DNA of 42,364 nt from a virus, in the IMG/VR virus record IMGVR_UViG_3300032291_001319, positions 1-42,364 of that record. One strand, given 5' to 3'. The first letter of the stretch is position 1, and the number at the start of each line of letters is the position of its first letter. Positions 8,837 to 15,406 of the stretch are shown here, piece after piece. The notes under the pieces are model-generated. The model did not search any database. It was given only the letters and a program-made list of their open reading frames with translations, and had not been told where the DNA came from. The position numbers and the translations under genes are program-made.

Positions 8837-8904
8837 GGCTTTTGACTCTCTCTAACGAGGAAATTGAAGACTTGTTAGAAAAAATGGAAGTTGAGTCAAA
8901 AGCC
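8821..8904 (+). promoter_or_regulatory. Programmed -1 ribosomal frameshift signal
   Basis: All parts of a -1 frameshift site are present in order. Two overlapping slippery heptamers are in the correct phase: A AAT TTT at 8821-8827 and T TTT TTC at 8824-8830. A 6-base spacer follows (8831-8836) that ends with the zero-frame stop TAA. Then comes a perfect 12-bp inverted repeat, GGCTTTTGACTC at 8837-8848 with GAGTCAAAAGCC at 8893-8904. Inside its 44-base loop a second stem of 6 bp is possible (TCTAAC 8851-8856 with GTTAGA 8874-8879). The -1 frame is open from 8803 to 9060. Shifted translation would read NQSNFF then RIRLLTLSNEEIEDLL. Confidence 0.85.
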
Positions 8905-9060
8905 ATGCGAGATAATGTGTTAAGGATATGTTGGTACATGCGTGGTAGTATCAGCTACAATGATGGCATGCTATTAAGTAATGTAGATCTTGAAATAATC
9001 AATAAGATTATCAAAGACAATTTAGAAACAACTCAAAAGAGCAAACTTCCATTCTTTTAA
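8842..9060 (+). CDS. -1 frame extension of gp26 (gp51-position tail chaperone module)
   Basis: An open frame in -1 phase to gp26, overlapping its end, that codes for a compact helical domain (SNEEIEDLLEKMEVESKAMRD; ICWYMRGSISYNDGMLLS) ending in KLPFF. No ATG exists before codon 15. The only early start is a TTG at 8842 with AAGG just 3 bases away, inside the stem of the frameshift signal. The simplest reading is that it is made mainly as a C-terminal extension of gp26: 76 residues after the slip, 356 in total. In T4 the gene after 26 is 51, also a hub-assembly factor. Equivalence is positional, not demonstrated. The arrangement beside a tape-measure gene parallels lambda G/GT chaperones. Confidence 0.75.
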   Translation: MTLSNEEIEDLLEKMEVESKAMRDNVLRICWYMRGSISYNDGMLLSNVDLEIINKIIKDNLETTQKSKLPFF

Positions 9061-9076
9061 GATGTCTACGACATCT
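9060..9076. terminator. Hairpin at the end of the gp26 cassette
   Basis: A perfect 7-bp inverted repeat (AGATGTC, loop TAC, GACATCT) overlaps the last base of the stop codon of the gp26 extension. There is no T-run on either side, so a classical intrinsic terminator is not supported. It may act as a 3' end stabiliser or weak terminator between convergent genes. Confidence 0.35.
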
Positions 9077-9174
9077 GCATTTCGCTTGCGCTCATGCATT
9101 TCTTTCAAATTTAATTACTTTAGATTTAACATAAACACTGTATGCTCTTAACTGTATCATCCAGATATCAGTCA

Positions 9175-9199
9175 CAATTTACCTATCCGAGGTAAATTG
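9175..9199. repeat. 9-bp inverted repeat hairpin
   Basis: CAATTTACC at 9175-9183 pairs perfectly with GGTAAATTG at 9191-9199 across a 7-base loop, TATCCGA. It lies in the non-coding gap and is not followed by a T-run. Confidence 0.6.
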
Positions 9200-9309
9200 C
9201 AACCGCCGCATCATCCGAGTACTGCGTCACACTAACTAAAAGAGATTGTAATCACCTACACGGAAGCGGTCAGCCTGTACTCCCTACTCTAGATTTATCT
9301 GGCGGTAGC

Positions 9310-9339
9310 ATTCATAGCCATAGTTAGCTAACTATGAAT
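9310..9339. repeat. 18-bp perfect palindrome with an alternative outer stem
   Basis: CATAGTTAG at 9319-9327 is followed directly by its reverse complement CTAACTATG to 9336. ATTCATAG at 9310-9317 can instead pair with CTATGAAT at 9332-9339. The two pairings exclude each other, so the element could act as a dyad DNA-binding site or a two-state RNA fold. Confidence 0.6.
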
Positions 9340-9388
9340 AACTCCTGGGTCGGTTTGTTTCGTTGCCCAGATCATTTGGTTTTTACAC

Positions 9389-9511
9389 CTAATTGATATT
9401 GCCGTTGCCATCCAGTGTATAGTCTTCTCTATACGTTCCAAGTGCGGCCACAACGCGAGCACCATCTCCTCTGGATACAGAACTTAATCTGCAATAAGGC
9501 TGTTTTATTCG
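9389..9511 (-). pseudogene. Possible C-terminal gene remnant
   Basis: One minus-strand frame reads SSVSRGDGARVVAALGTYRE followed by DYTLDGNGNIN and a TAG at 9391-9389. It looks like the end of a real phage protein, but it has no start codon and begins against the end of the GIY-YIG-like gene. Further short protein-like fragments in other frames occur downstream (for example ADRFRVGDYNLF near 9250-9280). The parent family was not recognised, and a chance open frame in less AT-rich DNA cannot be ruled out. Confidence 0.3.
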
Positions 9512-9939
9512 TTTATTATTAAATCTTTTACGGAGCCTTTACCAAGTTTAATTTGTATGATACCGTTGTAGTTGTTTTCTTTCAACAGCACACCTTCCTT
9601 AAATTGATAGTACGCTTCCATGTAGTTGGTTTCACCGCGGCTCTTACATAAATGTATGATCTCACGTGTAAACTTGTCTTTTCCTAGTCTAGCCATATCT
9701 TCAACTAGTCTAGCACTTGAACCCCAATAGTCTTTCCAATCAGTTTCAACTGTTTCCCTGCGCTTGTTTTTCTTGCCTTTTAGAGGTGGTCTCTTTTTGA
9801 TGGTAGTAAAATATTTGCGGCCTACGTAATCGTAGCCATTTGTTGTATTGGTTATTCGATAGATAAAGCCATAGAAGTCACCAATATCCTCAGACTCAAA
9901 AGTTTTACCGTTATAAGTCCAAGGATATTCATATGACAT
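9505..9939 (-). CDS. GIY-YIG-like endonuclease
   Basis: A 144-residue protein with the hallmarks of the GIY-YIG nuclease fold in degenerate form. FIY at residues 25-27 (GFIYRITNTTNG) replaces GIY, YVG at 38-40 replaces YIG, Arg41 follows as in active enzymes, and Glu108 (NYMEAYYQF) could be the metal-binding glutamate. A basic stretch (KKRPPLKGKKNKRR, 48-61) may contact DNA. T4 Seg proteins are homing nucleases of this superfamily, but this one is short and lacks an obvious second DNA-binding module. It is the last gene of the minus-strand gp55-gp46 block and borders the 444-bp non-coding region. A DNA-repair or homing role is inferred. Confidence 0.65.
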   Translation of the reverse strand: MSYEYPWTYNGKTFESEDIGDFYGFIYRITNTTNGYDYVGRKYFTTIKKRPPLKGKKNKRRETVETDWKDYWGSSARLVEDMARLGKDKFTREIIHLCKSRGETNYMEAYYQFKEGVLLKENNYNGIIQIKLGKGSVKDLIINE

Positions 9940-9947
9940 AGAGTTAT

Positions 9948-10133
9948 TTATTTAGAACCTAGTGCGTTTTTCTTCTCTTGAATTTCTGCACGTCTAGCTT
10001 TTGCTAACTTTGCTAAATCACCTAATGCACCACGAGCACGTGCCGCTGAAGCCTTGACGCCTTTGCCTTCAAATTTTTCTGATTCTGCTACATATAGTTC
10101 TACTGCTGCTAAAATATCGTCATGAATTGCCAT
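9948..10133 (-). CDS. Histone H1-like (Hc1-type) small protein
   Basis: A 61-residue, Ala/Lys/Arg/Glu-rich helical protein. The segment GKGVKASAARARGALGDLAK followed by LAKARRAEIQEKK resembles the N-terminal helical pattern of the chlamydial Hc1 / bacterial H1-like family, which in bacteria binds and compacts DNA. The ATG is preceded by AAGGA about 10 bases upstream. It lies between the 66-residue basic protein and the GIY-YIG-like gene, 8 bases from the latter, so all three are likely cotranscribed. Binding to phage or host DNA is an inference from family resemblance. The protein lacks the Lys/Ala-rich tail of full Hc1. Confidence 0.6.
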   Translation of the reverse strand: MAIHDDILAAVELYVAESEKFEGKGVKASAARARGALGDLAKLAKARRAEIQEKKNALGSK

Positions 10134-10154
10134 GTTTACTTTTCCTTTTTAAAA

Positions 10155-10355
10155 TTATACTGCTACTGCTTTTGCTTGTTTACGAACAATCTCTCTTGAA
10201 ATTTTTGATTTATCTTTCTTACGTTGTGTTTTGTCTACTAATGCTGTTAATTGTGCGATGTTTAATGGACGTAATCTTGGTTTACCACTTTTATATTGCA
10301 GTGGGTGATTGTGTCTTTTACTTGGGTGAATTCTTGCTGTTGCGCCGCCTGCCAT
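10155..10355 (-). CDS. Small basic protein of unknown function
   Basis: A 66-residue, strongly basic protein (MAGGATARIHPSKRHNHPLQ; RKKDKSKISREIVRKQAK). It has a consensus-like AAGGAG 5 bases before the ATG, indicating strong translation. It directly follows gp46 (21 bases) and precedes the H1-like gene. No known motif was recognised. The charge and neighbours suggest nucleic-acid binding, without further support. Confidence 0.6.
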   Translation of the reverse strand: MAGGATARIHPSKRHNHPLQYKSGKPRLRPLNIAQLTALVDKTQRKKDKSKISREIVRKQAKAVAV

Positions 10356-10376
10356 ATTATCTCCTTTTTATTATAA

Positions 10377-12149
10377 TTATGCTATATCAATATCGGTGTT
10401 ATAAGAAGTGAAACCGTTCTCTTTTACCACGGTAAGCACATTGTTAACACGACCACCTAGCTCATCTCTATGTGAAACTAGCCAAATTGATTTATGTGAA
10501 TCACGTGACATTTTCTTAAGAATAGCCATGGCATTTTCTACACCACTAGCATCCATGCCCGAATCAATTAATTCGTCAATGAATAACAAGTTAATGGGTT
10601 GATATAAACTTTCCCACACATCACGGAAGCTCCATGATAGTGAAAGTATAAGTCTATTACGTTCACCACGACTTAAATTGTCAAAGTCTAGTTCACGTCC
10701 TAGCTCAGTGATGTTGACGCTAAGGTCATTCATAAACACCACAGTATGGGGCAAGCCAATACGGTCTAAATACTGGCTTAATCGAGCGTTCAAATAGCTC
10801 AGATTTTGATCGATGATTCTCTTACGGATATAAGAATCTTTATTAGTTAATAGTTTGTATAAAAACTCTTGATGGTCTTTGATACGACTAAGTTCATTCA
10901 TCTTAGTATAATCAATCTCAGCAAGTGCAGTTGCTTTCATATCTGCGATCTGTTCAGTGTAGGGATCTTCTTCTGCTGTCTTGCTGATGACCTGTTCTTG
11001 TATGCTGGCGATACTGCTACGGTGTTGGATAGCAAGACCCTCATTGTCGTAGAATGTTTTAGGCTGTGATCCTAGTTCACCCAATTCTTGTTTGGCAGCA
11101 ATTAATGCTTCTAAATCTCCTGCATGAACCCCTTGTTGTGTTTCTGCATCACGAAGTTTGCTTTCTTTGATCGCTAATAGTTCTTCATGTTTACTATCAT
11201 GTAAATCTTGACCACAGGTATTACATTTATGTTCACGTAGAGTAGCAATATCACCTGTTAAGTTAGCAATACCTTTGACTTCACGAGATAGATCCTGCTC
11301 ACTGCGTGCTATGGCTTTGTCTAAGTCTGCTAGATCTTTACGACGTTGATTGTATGCTGATAATTCTTTATGTGCGAGAATCTCCGCATCAATATCTAAT
11401 TTAAGTAATTCATCTAAAGCTGTCTGTAATTTAGCGACATCATCCTTGCGTTTAGTCAACCAAAGCATCTGACGACGCTGTGTGGCTTCAATCTGTTCTT
11501 CAATACGCTTATTAGCATCAGTCACTGCCTTGATGTTGGCTTCTTCCTGTTGTATGGCGTCCTTTGTAGCCTTACTCTGCTCTTTGAGTGCTTCGGCTTT
11601 CTCACTCAATAAAGTAATACCCAACAGTTGCTCGATTATAGCACGTTGATCGTTTGGCTTTAATGCTAGGAATGGTTCTGTGTATGTATTTAGAGCCACC
11701 ACGTGCTTGAACATCTCATGACTCATGCCCAATAAACGTTCAATTTCTTGTTGCGTTTCTCTGCTGTCACCTTGACTGTTATCGTCTTTGGCTTCTTGTT
11801 CTTGTTCGCCTACGTAGAATTTTAATACATTAGGCTTACGTCCACGCTCGATCTTATAGTCAACGCCATTAACTTCAAAATCAATAGTGACCAACATGGC
11901 TTTGGTATTCGTTTTATTAACTAGATTATCTTTACGGATATTAGTCAGTGCTGTACCATATAAGGCATAACTTAGGGCATTAATGATAGTAGTCTTACCT
12001 GTACCATTACGTGCACCTGTATCATCACCACCTAGGTCGATGTTTTCACCTAAGACCAATGTAAGGTCCTTACGGTCAAAGTTAACAGCCTGGGTTGAAT
12101 TACCCACGCTCATAAAGTTTTTAACTGTGAGATATTTTATCTTGAACAA
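10377..12149 (-). CDS. 46: Recombination endonuclease subunit gp46 (SbcC/Rad50-like ATPase)
   Basis: ATPase partner of gp47; the pair resects DNA ends for recombination-dependent replication and host DNA breakdown. It has 590 residues (T4: 560). Visible parts in order: Walker A GARNGTGKTT (45-54), two coiled-coil arms around a zinc hook CNTCGQ (309-314), ABC signature LSRGER (492-497), Walker B LLFIDELIDSGMD (521-533) and H-loop WLVSHRDEL (556-564). The frame has no ATG before codon 13. The likely start is the TTG at 12149, one base after the gp47 stop, because FKIKYLTVKNF is the conserved N-terminal strand. This spacing implies translational coupling to gp47. Confidence 0.95.
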   Translation of the reverse strand: MFKIKYLTVKNFMSVGNSTQAVNFDRKDLTLVLGENIDLGGDDTGARNGTGKTTIINALSYALYGTALTNIRKDNLVNKTNTKAMLVTIDFEVNGVDYKIERGRKPNVLKFYVGEQEQEAKDDNSQGDSRETQQEIERLLGMSHEMFKHVVALNTYTEPFLALKPNDQRAIIEQLLGITLLSEKAEALKEQSKATKDAIQQEEANIKAVTDANKRIEEQIEATQRRQMLWLTKRKDDVAKLQTALDELLKLDIDAEILAHKELSAYNQRRKDLADLDKAIARSEQDLSREVKGIANLTGDIATLREHKCNTCGQDLHDSKHEELLAIKESKLRDAETQQGVHAGDLEALIAAKQELGELGSQPKTFYDNEGLAIQHRSSIASIQEQVISKTAEEDPYTEQIADMKATALAEIDYTKMNELSRIKDHQEFLYKLLTNKDSYIRKRIIDQNLSYLNARLSQYLDRIGLPHTVVFMNDLSVNITELGRELDFDNLSRGERNRLILSLSWSFRDVWESLYQPINLLFIDELIDSGMDASGVENAMAILKKMSRDSHKSIWLVSHRDELGGRVNNVLTVVKENGFTSYNTDIDIA

Positions 12150-12150
12150 A

Positions 12151-13167
12151 TTATAGATGCCTGTAGATGTCTAATAGTAAATTTGGATCGTAATGTTCAC
12201 TGGCGATGTTAGTCAATTGACTAGTTACGATGCTGTCGATACTTTCAAATTTGATATTGCCCAGCATGATGTCTGTGCCAATGTCTGCATTCTTAACTGG
12301 TAATAATGTCAGTTCACGTAAGTTGTAAGTACCAACAAATGTTTCTTTGATAAATGTTGCTTCTTCATAACTGATATCAATGTCTAGATTAACACGACAA
12401 TGCATGTTTGGTAGCAGTAAGTTCTCTGGAGTTCTAAGCACATCACTGAGATTATACACACGATAGCGAGGTTGTCCTGGCCACGAATGGAATACAGGCT
12501 CCTGCCCCCACTCAATGATCATCATGCCACGTGCATCATCACCAGCATCAGCATAGTTGTGCGGGAAACAGTTGCCCATATAGGTAATGTTACCACGTGT
12601 CTGACGTTTATGGAAGTGTCCAGTGAATACTTTCTCTACACCATTCAATGCACCTTCATTAATCTCACCAGTGTCTGGCATGGCAACCATGGCATTCATA
12701 TAGAAGTGCGGTAGTTCTAAATGTCCAAACATGTATTTGGCTGAGATCTTACCTAGTTTCTTATGATCATCACCTACTAGCCAAGGAACGATGCTGACAT
12801 CACCTTCTTTGTAGAAGTCGTTGATGATCTCAATATTTGGTATATGACGTGCCCACTCGGCTGATTGGATATCGCGCTTGTCGCGATAATATAAATCATG
12901 ATTACCTGGAATAAAGAACACACGATCAAAAGCCTTGCCCAATAATTCTAAAGCAGTAAGACTATAATTCAGTGTGACTATGTTGATTGCCGCTCGATTG
13001 TTATGCCAATCACCTGTCATGAAACAGGTATCACAGCCCTCAGCTCGGGCGGTTTCTATAAACCATTTGACAAAGTTAAGACAATCGTCGTTGTGTGTAG
13101 CACTGTTGCTCTTAAGGCCGAAATGCACATCAGTCAGAACAGCCGCTTTCTTAAATAGATTAGCCAT
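12151..13167 (-). CDS. 47: Recombination nuclease subunit gp47 (SbcD/Mre11-like)
   Basis: Metal-dependent nuclease that works with gp46. The 338-residue product (T4: 339) has the calcineurin-like phosphoesterase motifs in order: LTDVHFG (11-17, metal ligands Asp13 and His15), GDWHNN (52-57), GNHD (88-91) and GHFH (183-186). The last is followed by the Mre11-type C-terminal capping region. The ATG at 13167 lacks a Shine-Dalgarno sequence, and a perfect TATAAT lies only 6 bases upstream, so a transcript from that promoter would be almost leaderless. The gene sits between gp55 and gp46 in the minus-strand block. Confidence 0.95.
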   Translation of the reverse strand: MANLFKKAAVLTDVHFGLKSNSATHNDDCLNFVKWFIETARAEGCDTCFMTGDWHNNRAAINIVTLNYSLTALELLGKAFDRVFFIPGNHDLYYRDKRDIQSAEWARHIPNIEIINDFYKEGDVSIVPWLVGDDHKKLGKISAKYMFGHLELPHFYMNAMVAMPDTGEINEGALNGVEKVFTGHFHKRQTRGNITYMGNCFPHNYADAGDDARGMMIIEWGQEPVFHSWPGQPRYRVYNLSDVLRTPENLLLPNMHCRVNLDIDISYEEATFIKETFVGTYNLRELTLLPVKNADIGTDIMLGNIKFESIDSIVTSQLTNIASEHYDPNLLLDIYRHL

Positions 13168-13173
13168 AGTTAT

Positions 13174-13202
13174 ATTATACGCAAGTTAAAAGTAAAGTGC
13201 AA
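13174..13202 (-). promoter_or_regulatory. Sigma70-type promoter before gp47
   Basis: The minus strand has TTGCAC (13202-13197), a 17-base spacer and a perfect TATAAT (13179-13174). The -35 matches only three of six consensus positions. Predicted transcription start falls at or next to the gp47 ATG. Confidence 0.55.
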
Positions 13203-13217
13203 ATTTTATATTGCCAA

Positions 13218-14099
13218 TTATTCTTCGTAATGTCCGCCACCGCCACCCCAGTCTCCCTGACGTGTGTAGCTTGGAGTATAATTATTCATCTCTAAGATAT
13301 CATCGCGAATATTTTGATTACGCTTTTCAATGTTTAGAACACGAGTAAAGCTGTTGGTAATGGCTGCGGTATAATAGGCAAAAGGATTTTGGCTTTTTGA
13401 TTCGTCAAATTGTAGTCCAATTTGACTTAACTGTAATAATGCTTGGCTACGCATTTCATCGTTGTAGGTATAACCACGCCAGTTACTACGGGTAGCATAA
13501 CGTTCACATAATTTAATAAACATGTGTGCTAGTTTAGCAGTCATACTACCGTGATCTTTGCTGAACTTACCTTTTTCAACTCCGCCTTTCCAGTGACTGA
13601 TGCCTACCAGTATCGGAGTACCTGCTTCATCTACGCGATAGTGTTTAAACGGAGGAAAATTAACTTTGGTATACTTGGTGATACCTTTGACCACTATGGG
13701 TTCATCATATTCAGTTTCAAAGTTTTCTTCATCAGCATCATATTCTTCCTGTGCTTTTAAGTCGGCTTTTTTCTGTTTAACATCATCAATTGGTATATGT
13801 TCCCAGGTCATAACACGGAATACTACATCTGTTTGGGGAATATCTTTAGTAGCTGACAGATATTCGTCTAGTTTTTTCTTAACGCCGTTTAGCAAATCTG
13901 CTTCTTGTGCTTCTTTTGCTAATCGCTCTGCGCGAGCTTTACGTGCTTCTTGTATGGCTTTTTTAGTGATTTTGTCTACGCCAGCTACTATACTGTCATA
14001 ACTTTTTACACTATCATCGATGAAACTACAATACGTAAGTTTACTCTTGTGAATTTCTTTTAAAATATCTTTATTATTAAGATAATTGACCTTTCTCAT
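13218..14099 (-). CDS. 55: Late-transcription sigma factor gp55
   Basis: Phage sigma factor that directs host RNA polymerase to TATAAATA late promoters. Two parts resemble T4 gp55: the N-terminal MRKVNYLNNKDILKEI and the core at about residues 187-262 (NWRGYTYNDEMRSQALLQLS; QFDESKSQNPFAYYTAAITN), where T4 has FSGYT, EMI, FDETKYKNPHAYITQ. At 293 residues it is much longer than T4 gp55 (185). The extra is mainly a charged, acidic-and-basic stretch at about 40-180. The C-terminus is Gly-rich (GDWGGGGGHYEE) and shows no hydrophobic-acidic clamp-binding tail like T4's LDFLYE. AAAAGGA precedes the ATG. Its promoter at 14127-14155 is sigma70-like. Confidence 0.85.
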   Translation of the reverse strand: MRKVNYLNNKDILKEIHKSKLTYCSFIDDSVKSYDSIVAGVDKITKKAIQEARKARAERLAKEAQEADLLNGVKKKLDEYLSATKDIPQTDVVFRVMTWEHIPIDDVKQKKADLKAQEEYDADEENFETEYDEPIVVKGITKYTKVNFPPFKHYRVDEAGTPILVGISHWKGGVEKGKFSKDHGSMTAKLAHMFIKLCERYATRSNWRGYTYNDEMRSQALLQLSQIGLQFDESKSQNPFAYYTAAITNSFTRVLNIEKRNQNIRDDILEMNNYTPSYTRQGDWGGGGGHYEE

Positions 14100-14126
14100 G
14101 TGTAGGGGTTCCTTTTAACTACTACT

Positions 14127-14155
14127 ATTATATAGCCTATAAATACATATTACAA
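14127..14155 (-). promoter_or_regulatory. Sigma70-type promoter for gp55
   Basis: The minus strand has TTGTAA (14155-14150), a 17-base spacer and a perfect TATAAT (14132-14127). Transcription would start near 14120, giving a leader of about 20 bases containing AAAAGGA. The spacer contains the opposite-strand late promoter. Confidence 0.65.
14138..14145 (+). promoter_or_regulatory. Consensus late promoter for the baseplate operon
   Basis: The plus strand reads TATAAATA, an exact match to the T4 late consensus. Start is expected near 14151, just before AAGAGG (14154-14159) and the ATG at 14171. It lies wholly within the spacer of the divergent gp55 promoter. Confidence 0.75.
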
Positions 14156-14170
14156 GAGGTATTTGAAAAA

Positions 14171-15406
14171 ATGGCAGATTATAACGCAGACGGGTATGTA
14201 GTATCTCCTACAACCACACCACAACCAGCAAATACTCCGTATACTGCTGCACCTGCGCCTAATTTCAGCACAGCAGGCGGATATGTTCCTGGTGAAATTG
14301 GTAGTACCGGCGGTGGGTATGATCCTGATAATCCCAGTTATGGTAATCAGGCTAATTCAATTGGCGGCGATATAGCAGTTACACCTAGCTACAGCACAGC
14401 ACCAGATTTCAGTGGCCAAACCAATGGGTATGATCCCAACACTGAAGAATCAATTGGAGGAGGATATGATCCTAGTCTAGCAGGACTCAGCGATCCCAGT
14501 AACGCAAGATTGGGTGCCAGCGGTTTACTGCCTGGCGGTAATAACAGCAGTGCTCCAGTAAAACCCAGCGTGGCATTTCAAAGTGTCAATGGACCAAAAG
14601 GCACAGCATCAGCCAGTGCCAATGACTGGCGTGTGCGTGTTAGCCTAGCAGACCGTGCTACTATATTCTATAAAGACCCTTCAAACACCAACAGTCTGAT
14701 GGCTCCATTGATTACAACGAACGGTGTAATATTTCCGTATACTCCACAGATCAGTATTAATCACGTGGCAAACTACAGCCCATCGACACCTACTCACAGT
14801 AATTACCCAATACAATTCTACAACAACAGTGAAGTCAGTGATATCAGTATTTCAGGAGAGTTCACAGTACAGAGCGTGGAAGAAGGTCAGTATCTCATGG
14901 CTGCTATCTATTTTTTCCGCTCAGCAACTAAGATGTTTTTTGGCAGTGGTGCCAACACTGGGAACCCACCACCGGTGGTATTCTTGGATGGATACGGCAG
15001 TCACTATTTCCCACACGTGCCCTGTGTGGTCAGCAGCTTTCAACATGTGTTGTCAAATGAAGTAGATTATATTTCTGTACCTATTACCACTACTACTCTA
15101 GCAGATGTCAACGTACAAAATGACAATTTGAATATTGGAAGCGTACAGTTATCCGCTGAAGAACAACAGTATGTGCCAAGTTTATTAAAAAGTTCAGCGG
15201 CTAATCAAAATCCCAGCAAGCAGATCACTCGCACGCAGTTCCAAAGCATAACTGAAAATACCCGTGTACCAACATCAAGCACGATAACTATTACATTAAA
15301 ACCAGTCTACAGTCGCGCAGGTCTACATGAACGATTTAATTTAGATAAATTTGCCAGTGGCGTACTATTACAAGACAGAAATAAAGGATATGGAGGATTC
15401 ATCTAA
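14171..15406 (+). CDS. Baseplate tail-tube junction protein, gp48/gp54-like
   Basis: A 411-residue structural protein. Residues 1-135 are low-complexity Gly/Pro/Ser/Tyr with four near-copies of G-G-Y-D/V-P (for example STGGGYDPDN and ESIGGGYDPS). The folded part starts near 150: WRVRVSLADRATIFYKDP, then GVIFPYTPQISINHVANYSP and FTVQSVEEGQYLMAAIYFFR. This is the layout of the tube-cap proteins (gp48/gp54) of aquatic T4-like phages, which cap the baseplate hub and start tail-tube growth. It opens the plus-strand baseplate operon behind a consensus late promoter and overlaps gp53 by one base (TAATG). Whether it stands for gp48, gp54 or both is unclear. Confidence 0.65.
   Translation: MADYNADGYVVSPTTTPQPANTPYTAAPAPNFSTAGGYVPGEIGSTGGGYDPDNPSYGNQANSIGGDIAVTPSYSTAPDFSGQTNGYDPNTEESIGGGYDPSLAGLSDPSNARLGASGLLPGGNNSSAPVKPSVAFQSVNGPKGTASASANDWRVRVSLADRATIFYKDPSNTNSLMAPLITTNGVIFPYTPQISINHVANYSPSTPTHSNYPIQFYNNSEVSDISISGEFTVQSVEEGQYLMAAIYFFRSATKMFFGSGANTGNPPPVVFLDGYGSHYFPHVPCVVSSFQHVLSNEVDYISVPITTTTLADVNVQNDNLNIGSVQLSAEEQQYVPSLLKSSAANQNPSKQITRTQFQSITENTRVPTSSTITITLKPVYSRAGLHERFNLDKFASGVLLQDRNKGYGGFI

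Larger units (their letters stand above)
9061..9504. other. 444-bp intergenic region with several inverted repeats
   Basis: This gap separates the convergent gp26 cassette and the GIY-YIG-like gene and is by far the largest non-coding stretch in the window. No frame longer than about 45 codons with a plausible start was found on either strand, and no tRNA is recognisable. It appears less AT-rich than the adjacent coding sequence and carries several inverted repeats: 9060-9076, 9175-9199, 9310-9339 and 9417-9434, plus CTGGG/CCCAG at about 9345-9370. It could be a structured RNA, a site for replication or packaging, or the decayed remains of genes. Nothing in the sequence decides between these. 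Confidence 0.6.

Noticed and set aside
9061-9504. tRNA, tmRNA or group I intron in the intergenic region
   Set aside because: No T-arm motif, no acceptor stem pairing, no CCA end and no recognisable intron core were found on either strand.
9940-9955. TAAATAAATA before the GIY-YIG-like gene
   Set aside because: Overlaps the upstream stop codon and would start transcription at the ATG; AT-rich chance match is likely.
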